Source: Pochonia chlamydosporia 170
Lineage: Eukaryota > Ascomycota > Sordariomycetes > Hypocreales > Clavicipitaceae
Assembly (NCBI RefSeq): GCF_001653235.2
Contig: NC_035796.1
Location: 62,001-126,000 of the forward strand
Direction: 5' to 3'
Length of the DNA stretch: 64,000 nucleotides
Position numbers and translations under genes: made by a program. A model generated the notes under the pieces. The model worked only from the letters and a program-made list of their open reading frames with translations, did not search any database and was not told where the DNA came from. Shown here piece by piece: positions 1 through 10,308 of the stretch; within the stretch, counting starts at the first letter, position 1, and each line of letters begins with the position of its first letter.

Positions 1-111
1 ATAGCTATTTTTAGCTATAAATGCGAGCTTTTACAGGGATATAAAATTAACTATTTGTATGGGATTTAGGGTGGTGCATTAAATGTATTAGTGTATCCGG
101 TATGCACTTAC

Positions 112-498
112 GTTATCTAGTAGTTAATTTACTATATTTAATATACCAGTAAGCCAAGAAGAAAAAGATTATATATCTAGGTTAAAAATATATTTAATAA
201 GTATATATTTCTCTAGATTTATAAGTTTCTAAGAATTAGCTATAATATTATGTTTTATAGAGATTCTCTGTATATAATTCTTTAGTATACTTTAAAGAAC
301 TTAATAAATCCTTATAGTAGCTTAATCGCTTAGTTTTAGGTCTTTTTAAATAGCTTTAATAGCTAGTATTATATAACTCTCTATACTTAAGGTTTCTATA
401 TTTTTCTGTTAAGAAATTAGTATTTAATAATGCCAAGTTCTATTTTCCTAGGTTGGTAGGCAGCTTGCTATAGTGGGTAGCTCGCTATATACCTACGT
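112..498 (-). mobile_element. pogo/Fot1-like transposon fragment (copy 1), RIP-degraded
   Basis: This AT-rich stretch aligns with the better preserved copies at 33080-34588 and 34795-35920, read on the minus strand. It covers only the amino-terminal half of the transposase and the terminal region beyond the start codon. Its high-coordinate end has the same ACGT tip followed by TA (499-500) as the other two copies, matching the TA target site of Tc1/pogo elements. The low-coordinate end is truncated near position 112. It has no usable reading frame. Confidence 0.6.
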
Positions 499-880
499 TA
501 TGTATTGCTCTATCTCTTTATTAATCCCTTAGAGCGCTCTAGAGCATTTAATGCTTTTAGCGTTTTAAGTTACTTAAATTACCTTAGTAATTCTAGTGCT
601 TTTATCTATTATGTGCCTAGTCACGCGATATCTCTATTAATGGGTTTCTTAAGCGCTTAAGTATCCTGCCTTTACTAGACTGCCTTGCAGCTGTAGCTTC
701 CCTGTCTCTTAGAGTTGTAGTTAGTTTATAATATATACCCTGGTTCCCTGGGCTACGAGAATATAGACTATCAGGACTTTAAGAACTGGGGCTTTAGGTA
801 TATTAACTTAGATGCCTGCCACATGCTTAAGGTTAGAGGACCTAATAACTAGCTTGCTAGAGTCCCTACCTCTATATTAT

Positions 881-1068
881 GGTCTAGCCCGATTGGGCCA
901 TTGCAGGTGCTAGCTGCCGACATACTAGTTAACCGGGCTCTTTTGGTAATTAACCACTGCGGCAAAAGAGTACAAATTAGACAAGTCCCTTGTGACTGCC
1001 TAATCTAGCACTATACAGGCTCCCTCAGTTGCGCACACAAGACTGGGCTTTAAGCCCAGACCTTTACA
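881..1068 (+). mobile_element. SINE-like short insertion, copy 1
   Basis: A 188-bp block sits inside the GH27 relic and is absent from the intact gene. It aligns end to end with the block at 1257-1443. Both begin GGTCTAGCCCGATTGGGC and end CTTTACA. The sequence CTCTAT lies a few bases upstream (870-875) and again directly after the 3' end (1069-1074), consistent with a decayed target-site duplication. The first part (TAGCCCGATTGGG) resembles a tRNA A box; the B-box match is weak. No coding capacity is seen. Confidence 0.65.
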
Positions 1069-1256
1069 CTCTATCCACAATAAATCGGTCTACCGCAAGG
1101 TATATAGCAAATAGGCTAGAATTCTTGCCAAGGCTAGAAAGCCTATAGTTTTATCTAACTTAGCTCTAGCTAGCTTTTATCCTAAAGTTTACATAAACCT
1201 TACTAATTAGTATACTATTATAGGCTAGGTCTAAAAGTTTAGTAAGCTAGTGCTAT

Positions 1257-1443
1257 GGTCTAGCCCGATTGGGCTATCGCAGGTGCTAGCTGCAGACATA
1301 CCGGTTGTCCGGGCCCCTTAGCCATCGCGGCAAAAGAGTACAAATTAAATAAGTCCCTTGTGACTGCTCAATCTAGCACTATATAGGCTCCCTTAGTTGC
1401 GCACACAATACTGAAAACTGGGCTTTAAGCTTAGACCTTTACA
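1257..1443 (+). mobile_element. SINE-like short insertion, copy 2
   Basis: This 187-bp second copy of the element at 881-1068 lies about 190 bp further along the same GH27 relic and in the same orientation. The flanks repeat: GCTAGTGCTAT at 1246-1256 and GCTAGCTTGCTAT at 1444-1456, differing by a 2-base indel. This fits the long, variable duplications made by LINE-type machinery. Removing the block restores the alignment with the GLARHGVDTD region of the intact alpha-galactosidase, so it is an insertion and not part of the gene. Confidence 0.7.
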
Positions 1444-2225
1444 GCTAGCTTGCTATAGAGTTAATACTAATAGCTTCTAGAATAAGGTAATATAAAGCTA
1501 CTTCTTTACTAACTGCCTAGCTTATTACTAGAAGGTTAGCTTATATAATAACCTAGACTTTCTCCACGCTAAAAGCTAGACTCTCAACAAGCAAAAGAGC
1601 TAATTTGCTCTTTAGTGCAGTTTCTCTGTGCTATTAATTATTAGCAACGCATTTAGGGAGAGGCTAAATAAATATAACTATCTAATTAATAAAGACCTAA
1701 TTGCTATTAACTAGAATAAGCTTATCTAGCAGGTCACTCTAGTAAGCAGTAACAATACCTGTGATATCCTAACTAAGAGCCTTAACAGCGGTAACTGTAT
1801 TCTTACTATCCTAAATAAGATTAACTCTGCTAGAAACATAAGTGTCTCCTGGGAGAAGATTAGTCTATTATCTAAGGCTCTACGCACTAGCAAGAAGTTT
1901 ACTGTTAAGAATCTATAGACTGGCGAGAGCATTACAGCTACACCTAAGAGCGAGTATATTAGCAGCACTAACACGTTTACCGTTAATATAGGCAGTATTA
2001 CTGCTCGGGGTATTCTCTCCTACAGTACTACCATCTTTCGCATTTGTAAGTTTAATAGCTCTATTACGCTTACTAGTCTTATCTTTGCCACATCTGGCAA
2101 GATAGGGCAAGAAACTGCTTATGGGTTACATGAGAAGCAGAAGTGCCTTACTAATAATAAGTCTAGCAAGGTGACTTTTTGCTACCTGCGATGGCTTAAA
2201 TGCTTAGACTTGGCAGGTTATTACA

Positions 2226-2987
2226 ATCCCAGCCGTAGGCTGCAAAATGGGCCGGCTGTATAGTGCCACCCCGTAGCAACTATAGCTAGACACAAAATAA
2301 TAGTTAGCATAAAGGGCTAATTAGAGAGAGTTTACTAGGTATTTAGTGAACTCTAAGTCAATATATAAAGAGAAGTAACTATAGTTTACTAAAGCTTTAG
2401 TAAATTAGTAGTAAACTATATAGTATATAGGCACTCTAAATTTCTTCTTCTTAGATAGCTTTTAGTTTTTAGCTTTTAACATAATTATTATATATAATTC
2501 TAAGTAATACTTTAAGTAAGTATACTAATTACTAGTTATAGTCTTTAATCTATTACTAATATAAGACCTAATTGCTTAAATTAACTAATATAAATAATTC
2601 TGCTAACATAAACCTCGCCTGGTTTACCTGTTGGGAATACTAGTCGTTACACAGGTCTAGCTTAGTGGCAAAATTAGAAGCTCTAGGCACGATAGAGCCG
2701 AGTCTAGAATATTAAACCTACATAATAACATTTTAACTAGATTTATTAGCCGCCTCGTAATGTTTATTAACTTACAAGCTATATTTCTTTATATACTAAA
2801 TTTAGCGTACCACCACGATGCATAATCGAATTTATAGATATAGTGACTATAAACTAGAATACACTTGCAATAGTAGCATAAGCGGCCGACGGTGGCATCT
2901 GCGGATGAGCCACCCAATTTAGAACCAACGAAAAATGATCTCCTATTAGTCCTAGGCCGCGTACAAAGTTAGGGGGACAGCCGTGAT
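2226..2987. other. AT-rich RIP-type spacer
   Basis: No gene is recognised. The sequence is strongly TA-rich and looks like degraded repeat DNA. It contains one perfect 20-bp palindrome at 2385-2404 (TTTACTAAAG followed by CTTTAGTAAA). The first part may still contain unalignable remains of the lectin tail of the GH27 relic. Confidence 0.5.
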
Positions 2988-3181
2988 TGTAACGGGCTGG
3001 GCCCGATTGTGGCTCGGCTGGCGCTCTCACCTCTATCCCTGTCAGCAAGCGAGATTAGCTGTATCAAGCTTAGGAGCTCGAGAGGTTCTTGAGCTCTCCT
3101 TTTCTTCCTTTCTTCTTTACCTTTAGATACTTGTTTATAGTTACTTAGCCAGTTGTTAATATACTCGCTTGGACCGTTACA
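2988..3181 (-). mobile_element. Solo LTR, family 1 copy A
   Basis: This 194-bp element has ends that read TGTAACGG...CCGTTACA on the minus strand, the TG...CA termini of LTRs. It is flanked by a 5-bp duplication GTGAT (2983-2987 and 3182-3186). It aligns with the copies at 3998-4224 and 35925-36153 over almost all its length but is about 35 bp shorter. No retrotransposon coding sequence lies next to it, so it is a solo LTR. Confidence 0.8.
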
Positions 3182-3997
3182 GTGATTAAGCGCCAGGCAG
3201 GAACGCAGGCAAAATATCCCATCCTCGTCAAGCGGGTCGAGGAACATTTTAGTATGGAACCGGAATCACGATAGGCCTAGTTTCCTTTCTTAAAGGAGTT
3301 TCCAAGTTATAGCTGCTTTAACCTAAGCAATCCCTAAGTCTTAGTAAATTGCCTAAGCGTGCCTCTAAGCTAGTCTAAGTTAACCTAAGTAACTCCTAGA
3401 GTTTCCCTAAGCCACTTGCTATTGGTAATATTATTATACTCTCTTTTAACTAAATAATAATTATATAGACTCCGTTTACGCGAGATAAGTGTGCTGAGTG
3501 GTTATCCACGATAGACGCAGTATCTCCTTAGTTACTAGCTCGATCTAGTACAGGCTGTTCCGGCGATCAAAATATCTAAACCTATCTTAAATAGCAACTA
3601 ATTCCTTCTTAATTCCTGCTATTTCTTCTGGGTTAGAATGGATATTTAGTCATGCAGGGTAGATAATTCCGCCTCTAAGAAGATAGCTGCAGGCAGATAC
3701 TCTAGGAGCAGCACGATACATCGTATTGTGGGACAAAAGCAAGGCTATTTAAGTTATCTAAATAAATCTAAATCGGTAAAATTAAACTTAAATTTAATCT
3801 GAGTAAATCAGTTTAATTTAAATTTATTCACTGACAAGTCTGCGTGACACGTACGAAGGTATATTCTAAGGTCGCAAGACATGGAAGTATGGTACATCTT
3901 TAAAATAACCATAATGTAATTTCTCTTTTTTGAAGACTGTGCATCCACGCGCCTGGGTTCGCCGTTACAATCGCCGCGGAACCTATTAGATTAACAA
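3182..3997. other. Gene-free spacer between two solo LTRs
   Basis: No coding region, RNA gene or recognisable element is seen. The base composition is mixed, with AT-rich parts typical of RIP. The octamer CCGTTACA at 3962-3969 resembles the end of an LTR of this family but has no LTR body attached. Confidence 0.4.
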
Positions 3998-4224
3998 TGT
4001 AACGGTCTAAGCGAGTATATTAACAACTGGCTAGGAGACTAGAACAAGTATCTAAAGCTAAGGGGAAAAGGAAAGGGGAGCAAGAATGGAAGAGCTCGCA
4101 GAGCTCTTGTAGGCTTGTGAGCTTGCTTCTGTTAATCTCGCTTGTTGCTGGGGGCTACCAGTGACAAGGCTAAAGACAAAGGCGAGAGCGCAAGCCGAGC
4201 CACCATCGGGCTCAGCCCGTTACG
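3998..4224 (+). mobile_element. Solo LTR, family 1 copy B
   Basis: This 227-bp element starts TGTAACGGTC and ends CCCGTTACG (final A mutated to G). It aligns with copies A and C, including the shared internal AAGCGAGTATATTAACAAC block. The flanks AACAA (3993-3997) and AAGAA (4225-4229) look like a decayed 5-bp target duplication. No adjacent gag or pol sequence is present. Confidence 0.75.
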
Positions 4225-4461
4225 AAGAATATGGCTGAGTCCGGATAAACGTCTCATAAAGTGCATTGTACGCTAAAGGAGAACGACCGGCGATTTGCTT
4301 GCTAACTTACTAATATTACGAAGCATCGCCAACATTATATTACGCTTGAAACAATTACTCTAATTGTCAGAAAAACCCATGGTAGGCATTAAACTACGAG
4401 AGCACTCTTTACAAGGAAAATTAAAAGACCAGAATAGCTAAAACAATTTATTGCCGCTTAT

Positions 4462-4920
4462 TCAAAATGTTATTTTCTTAAAGTTATTCATCTCAGACTC
4501 GGCGATGCTGCATGCCTCCTCTGGGATCGCAGACCAAAGTGTGCACCCGATATTTGTTAAAGCCGAATCTGGGTCGTCCCATCGATGTTTTTGCGGTTCC
4601 ACCAGGGTATTCGATGGCGTGGGTTTCTTAGAGAGGAGATGAGCTTTTTTGAGACCTAACTGGTAGTCCAGGCCGTAGAATTTGTGATTCCCTAATACTA
4701 GCAAGACCTTTTTGAGTCGAGAGACTTGCGCTTCGAGGAACTTTAACGTACCCTTGGTAGTCAAGTAGGCGTCCAATATCTCCAGCGAGAAGAAGAAAAG
4801 ACGCAGAGGCGGGGAAGCTAAATGACGAGTACTGCTGGCCGACTTCGAGACGCAAATCTGAGAGAATTTAAAGTTCCGGTTGTGGTGATGGTCGCCGTTC
4901 TGGGAGGATGGTGCGGTGCT
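4462..4920 (-). pseudogene. Calcineurin-like metallophosphoesterase relic
   Basis: Two overlapping minus-strand frames together resemble the start of a fungal calcineurin-like phosphoesterase: an SDLRLEVG segment, then LLLAGDIGRLLDY, then VLLVLGNHKFYGLDYQ and CTLWSAIPEE. A frameshift lies near 4740-4755, where the match moves from one frame to the other. The usual metal ligands are damaged: the DLH motif reads DLR and GNHE reads GNHK. Homology ends at a stop at 4462, long before a full domain is completed. With a frameshift, two lost ligands and a truncation, it is very unlikely to encode an active enzyme. Confidence 0.7.
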
Positions 4921-4935
4921 CAATAGTGCCTTCAT

Positions 4936-5309
4936 TGTGAGGTGGTGATGCCAAGTTTGTTGGTTGGAGCAGAACGGATGACTGGTGAAACAATACTGCG
5001 TGGCTGAAAGTGACTAAGGCGCTCATTTACTGTTGCTACGCTTGCAACCTCGGAGATAGATACGTGAAGAGTTGCAGAACAGTACATTTTTCGGAGCAGC
5101 ATTATGTTGAGTATGATAAGGGCTATCGTAAGGGTCTGAAGCTATAACTCAACTCCGTTAGGAACTTCTCATTTTGTTACTGGTCCCAGGTTCTAGGTGT
5201 CCTTGTCTATAAATTTTTCTCCAAGGCCGGAAAGCCATAATGCAGTCATCTTCATGTCTCGTCTTTTGCATATTTGTTCTTTGATGACGTATGCATCGTG
5301 GACGCCTGA
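4936..5309. other. Gene-free spacer
   Basis: I see no recognisable coding region or repeat here. The short minus-strand frame over 5158-5358 has no family features and overlaps the end of the dienelactone-hydrolase relic. Confidence 0.4.
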
Positions 5310-5618
5310 TTATAAGTGAGCCGCTTGCCCTAGCGCCTCCAAATAACAGTTGAACCAAGCAATAGCCTGAAGAAATGCCAGCTCTTTAGCAAAATGATGT
5401 GCCTTTATCTGTGGATTCCCCCGCACCGCGAACCCATGGTTAAATCCTGAGAAGACGTTGATCTGAAAAGGTTTCTGTGACTGGCGTAGTAGATTTTCCA
5501 TTATGTAGCGCTTCTCGAGTGTGAATGCCGTGTCATGCTCTGCGGCAGCGATAGAGACTGGACTAGCCACTGCAGAGTCTATGAGGATGGAGATGAGGCT
5601 CAACCCATCCAAAGTCAA
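5310..5618 (-). pseudogene. C-terminal fragment of a dienelactone hydrolase
   Basis: The roughly 100-residue frame resembles only the last part of fungal dienelactone hydrolases (alpha/beta hydrolase fold): an SIAAAEHD segment carrying the position of the catalytic Asp, then INVFSGFNHGFAVRGN with the catalytic His, then FAKELAFLQAIAWF. The nucleophile half of the domain is absent, and the frame opens at TTG with no ATG. Immediately upstream on the same strand is a bZIP fragment instead of hydrolase sequence. I therefore read it as a truncated relic created by rearrangement. Confidence 0.65.
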
Positions 5619-5651
5619 CTTACAAGGAGAAAGTTCGATACCATATTAGTG

Positions 5652-5942
5652 TTACAGCTTCGATTGTATCTCCCACGGCTGTCTTTCGACTCTGATAGAT
5701 CTGGGGTACATCCCCGAGCCTGGATAGACTCGAGACGGTGGCATGACGCCACCAACGTTGGTACCCTGTGCTGGTGTTTGTAAGGTGTCCTGTCCATGCT
5801 TAAGTTGGAGTATTTCTTGCTCTAGATTTCTGTTGCATATTAGGAGTCTCCGAATCATTATTCCTTGAAGAATATTCCGCCGTAGATCCAGCAACTCCTG
5901 CTCAAGCTGGGCAACATAATCCTCGTTAGACTGCTTTGCCAT
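5652..5942 (-). pseudogene. bZIP-related fragment with a zipper but no basic region
   Basis: This open frame of 96 codons starts at an ATG (5942). Residues from about 8 to 50 (DYVAQLEQELLDLRR, then NLEQEILQLKHG) match the leucine-zipper part of the two small bZIP proteins in this window (13439-14188 and 21854-22360). The DNA-binding basic region that precedes the zipper in both paralogues is missing. The tail has no recognised domain. It may be a relic of a third family member. An expressed zipper-only dimerisation partner is possible but unsupported by the sequence. Confidence 0.45.
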
Positions 5943-6951
5943 TCTACTGAGCCAATTCAGCTTCGTAAATAAAAAGGGTAATATAGTGATATTTTAATAG
6001 GGAAGAACGCTCACAGGATACGAGGTTGCATATGTATCACAAAGTTTGGAGATGGCGGTCAAATGTATCCACAGACATAGCGGAAGCCGATGTGTCTAGC
6101 CGGTTCCTTTAGCCCACGGAATGGACCAACAAGTCAGCCGATGTACAAGCCACATCCTTGGACGATTCACGCAAGGACCATAGTTGACCAGAGATGGCTT
6201 ATAGAAATCGTGCCACTCGGTCGGCCAGAGAGCGTAGCCAGCGCAGGCCAGGTACTGCCGGCGTTGATTGTTCCACGGAAAGTGGGAGTAGAGGGAGCTA
6301 CAGGGAACAGATGGCGGGAACGCCGACTGATCTCGGAACAGCCACGCTTTATCGCGATGCTGAAGTTGCCGTAGGCGTATATTTTGAGCCAATGCTACGG
6401 CAATTGCGAATCAGTGCATGTCTTGCAAAGAAGCTCAGCACAGATCAGTGGACATATTGGGACAATAAGCCTCAATTATTTGGTATAGCATTAGCAGTAC
6501 GTAGCATCTAATAGCGCTAGAGAATTTTGCTCCAGGAGCTTAAGCTGTAGATTATGCCATCTCTGTCGAGAAATGGGAGGCAAAAACGCATTTGTTAGGA
6601 GTAAAATGCTCGAACAAAACGAGAGATTTGTATATAAATATTGCTGAAACAGTCTGGGCAGAAAATCTAAAATAGATTATGCTAATTGCGAATCTCATAA
6701 CGGGATGGAAGTATTATAGTTATCAGTGAGTAGCATGGAATCGACATCAGACTACGGAATCTGCCATGTCTGAGCGTCAGTCTTGGAAGTAGATGAACTT
6801 CCCAAAGGTGCCACCCGACAACACGAAGGTACCTTGTGGCTGGGGAAGAAAACACTCTCAAGCCACCCCCACGCCGAGTTCTCCGAGCGCTAAGCTCGCC
6901 GAATCCGCCGAATCCGCCGAGCCCACCGAAGCGGCCGGACCTCGCACAAAG
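5943..6951. other. Spacer without a confident gene
   Basis: Overlapping open frames exist on both strands between 6090 and 6511. Neither shows a family motif, an intron pattern or a plausible domain, so I do not call a gene. The part from 6790 to 6951 is the likely 3' flank of the zinc-cluster regulator. Confidence 0.35.
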
Positions 6952-9166
6952 TTACAAAAGTTGGGCCTGCCAGTCACCAAACCGGGAGGTTGCCTGGCCT
7001 GATAAACCCCACAGTATAGCATCCACCTGTCTAAGTGGTGATTGGCTATCGCTGGGAGTTGTTTGATAGCTGCCGCTTTCGTTGGGTCTCTCCGGGTCGC
7101 CTTGTCCAGTTAGTCGTCGTAGGGCGGCAGCAGCTCTCGACATCGGTGTCGGTCGTTCTGATGCATCAGAAGATTCCATATCCAGCACAATAAAGATGAG
7201 CCTTTCTAGCATGGATCGAACATGCTCGTTTCGCGATGGCTCCTTTAAGATGCCTAGCAACAGAGCCGAGCTCAGAGACCTATGCATGGCTGCCCATGAT
7301 AATCTTGCGAAATCAGTAACACCGCAAAGGCCAAGGAAAGCCTCTACAGTGCCAGTTAATGCGTCAACGAAGGCAGTTCGTAATCTCGCGTTGGACTTGT
7401 GGAGACGGAGTCGCTTTGCAAGACTAGGCCGATAGAGCACGGAGATAATGTACGACCGATGCATGTGCCAGTTCCAATGTTCAAGATGGTCCTTTATGGA
7501 CAGGCATGCTGATTTGTCTCTCAAGTGGTCGCATGCTCGTTTTTCTATTGCGAGGATGTCCTGTCTGCGCTCTTCAATGCGTACGGATTCCAGTCGGGCG
7601 CTGGTCGCTGCGACTTGGCTACCCATCAACTCAAGCGCAACTGTGCTGAGGTGAAGCATGCATTTGGTGTACGAGAAGCCTTCAGGACCAGAGTCTTGTA
7701 GCTCCACCCATCGATTAATTGTTGTCGTGGGTGTCGCACGATCGTACGATATGGATAGCAAGCTGTCCTGCCAGATGATTCGTGACCTTGTTTAAAGGTA
7801 AGATCAGCATGCTATACTATACCCCAGTGCCTACACTCCCCGAGGCGGTTAGCTGAGATTTCGACGAACTCACCAAACATCGTGGCAGGCGGCGACCTCT
7901 GTTAGAGGTGTTCCCGGCGGAGGTGCATGATGCAATCCGAGACCCTGCGCCAGCCGCGTTGTCAAGCCTGTCATGACATCAGCATACTCCTTTCCCGTCC
8001 TCTCCCATTGACCATTTCTAGTGTAGGAGCCTACCAAGCAGAACCCAGGCAACACCAGCATTCATGCTATTCGAAATTACATTCCCGAGCACCAACAGAT
8101 TCTGGATATCGACTGGTTGAGCACATGAAAGGTAGTTGATGATGCGCAAGCATTCATACGCACAGCAGACTTGGAGACGTCAGAACGCAGCCCCATACAC
8201 ACCCGTAAAGCTAGGAATCGTTAACCAACCGTAAACCTGAGAGGTAAGCTGCCGCTCCTTCCGCGGCATGTTCGAGCACTGACAACCGGACGCTAGGCAG
8301 GCGAATAAAAGCCCAAGCCAATGCACATTCTTCCCGTACACATTTTGCTCCGTCAGCGGAGGTCTCTGGGGATCGAGTGACATCGCGGTGCGTGCAGTAA
8401 GGAAATGTGTAACGTCGGCTTCAAACTGTTGTATGTTGATGATGCCAGGAAATAGGACGTGCGCTGTATCCCGGTACTGTCGCAGATATTGGAAGCAATC
8501 GGTGTCGGCAGGTATTAATGCGCAGAGCCTCTCGATCCTTTCTACAGAGCCATGGGGTAAACCCCAAAGGTCAACGAAGGGATATGTCGCGTTTTCATTC
8601 TCAAGAGCAAAAATGGGCAGGATACTCTTATCAAGAAGATCTTGGATGGTGTCTGCATCGTCCGATCTGGCAAGCGCCATGGCCATAGCCGGCACCGAAT
8701 TAGCTCCCAAGTACACGGCATCCCCAGTAAGTGGATGCTTTGCATGCACATCTCGCGACAAGTCAGCTCCAGATTCGACTCCCTCGTCAGATGTCGAGGG
8801 ACTGGATCGGCTCGCTGTTGCGCGTGTCTTCCGCGCGAGTTCGCTCCGCAGCAACTGCAATGTGTTTTCCAGCCTGTCTACTTTGCTAGACATCTGCTCC
8901 CAATCCTCTCTGGACGGCACCCACGGCTCTGATGATGGCGTTATAACCGCCGAGAAAGCGCTAGGCTCGAGGTGCAGGCGCTTTAGAGGAGGGTCGTATG
9001 TGCATAGCTCAGGATGTTGACGCTCAGTGCAAGTCTGGCAAGGCAGCTCGAAACTGCACTTCACCTTGCGCAGCCTGCACATATTACATGCCTTCTGGCC
9101 TTGTGCAATGGCCTTTCGTTTCCTGTTCTCCTGGTCGGGGTCGGGGTCTGCTAGTGACTTACCCAT
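6952..9166 (-). CDS. Zn(II)2Cys6 fungal transcription factor, 4 exons
   Basis: This is a nuclear DNA-binding regulator of the GAL4/Zn2Cys6 class. I assemble four exons: 9166-8230, 8169-8035, 7967-7874 and 7786-6952, with introns of 60, 67 and 87 nt that all have GT-AG ends and keep frame. The product is 666 residues. A binuclear zinc cluster lies at residues 27-55 (cysteines 27, 30, 37, 43, 46, 55, with the basic RLRKVK loop). A probable coiled-coil linker follows near residues 90-115, then a fungal-specific transcription-factor middle domain that includes NAGVAWVLLG, RLAQGLGLHH and IIWQDSLLSISYDRAT. The ATG at 9166 is preferred over a TTG one codon upstream. No lesion is seen and its targets cannot be inferred. 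Confidence 0.88.
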
Positions 9167-10308
9167 CAATACTATGGCTTAGCAAGCGATTTGAGATGGG
9201 ATAATACTGTGCTGTCTTCCATCAACACACCACTGGTGAATGTCGTGTTGTCTTGCTCTTCCCAGAGTTAACAGAGAGTTGGAGCCTCAGGCATGATATT
9301 CGAAAATCAGCCCAAAAGTCAGCAATACGTGGTGGCTGTCGCATAACCCTGGCTTCAGAACCAGTCATCAGAAAGCTCACACTCGCAACGTTAGCCAATC
9401 TCGGTATACCTTGAGGAACGTTATACCTTGAGAATCAGCGCTCAGTGCTGCAAATATGAAACGTCGCAGAAGGGGAGTAGTCCAGGCACATGTAATCGCA
9501 ACTCCGTGATATGCATTATTTATACAACTATCCAGTTAATAACATTATCGCATTACACGGTTCCGATTTAATTTACCGCGCAGGAAATGCAGCACTTAAT
9601 ATTTTAAATTGCATGGTGAGTTTCTCGTTTGTCTCCTATAATGTTACTACTGTGATCCCTTAGATATCACAATCTTTCTCTCGTCCGAACATTTTGTCCC
9701 TGATAATCGCTGTTTTCCGGCTATCTCCCCTCTTATAATAACCGAAGTTATGATGTTGCCTATTGCATTAAGTCTGAGTCGACGGAGGTAGCATTATTCG
9801 ACAGATATTTCTCGTTGGCACTTACAGAGCTCAACCATTCTGTGAACTCGGAAGTGAGTATGTGCTAATTAGTGTTGGTGTGCTTTAAAAAGCATGTATT
9901 GCCTCTCCACCTTAGCAATTAGAGAGGTATTTTAACTAGCTATTCGAGATCTGAGTTCCTATTCCATTTAGCATTGTTCCTTTAAAATTTCCATCTATAA
10001 TCACAGATCGCAGTGTAAGGACTACGATGTGGTAACCTAGTACCATTTAAGTAGTAGTGATGTCTATTTGCTTAACGATAGCAATCTCTGACCTCCTTTC
10101 TTCTTCTTCCTGTCTTTGTATCTCACAAAGCTGTCACCACGCTGTATGCCAGCCGCAAGTGTCATGCTAGCGTAAGTGGCTAGGGGGCACCTCACGGCAT
10201 CTCTTCTCCAAAGCAGAGTGGCGGCGCCATAATCTTACCATCAAGATAGTTCCGCCACAGGACGTCCCCAAAATTCGTCTGAATACCCACCCGCAATTGA
10301 AAATCAAG
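9167..10308. other. Intergenic region between two minus-strand regulators
   Basis: About 1.1 kb with no coding frame of note. It should hold the promoter of the zinc-cluster gene at its low end and the 3' flank of the bHLH gene at its high end. A direct repeat of TATACCTTGAG occurs around 9410-9440. No TATA box of the usual fungal form was identified near 9166. Confidence 0.4.

Larger units (their letters stand above)
735..2225 (+). pseudogene. RIP-degraded GH27 alpha-galactosidase relic
   Basis: This is a decayed second copy of the alpha-galactosidase gene at 56740-58470, here on the plus strand. Alignment starts abruptly at the PGSLGYED segment (about residue 130 of the intact protein) and runs to the AQTW motif in the lectin tail (about residue 485), so both ends are missing. 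Most differences are C-to-T or G-to-A, and stops are frequent. Examples are KLDACHMPE read as NLDACHMLK, and the TENFLLVRR-type antisense shadow that is shared with the intact gene. Two short SINE-like insertions (881-1068, 1257-1443) interrupt it. The homology is clear; the exact ends are uncertain by tens of bases. Confidence 0.85.

Noticed and set aside
3962..3969. CCGTTACA octamer (also near 56470) as an LTR end
   Set aside because: Eight bases without any LTR body is expected by chance.
6090..6511. Overlapping open frames of about 95-105 codons on both strands
   Set aside because: No motif, no intron pattern, and each is the antisense shadow of the other.
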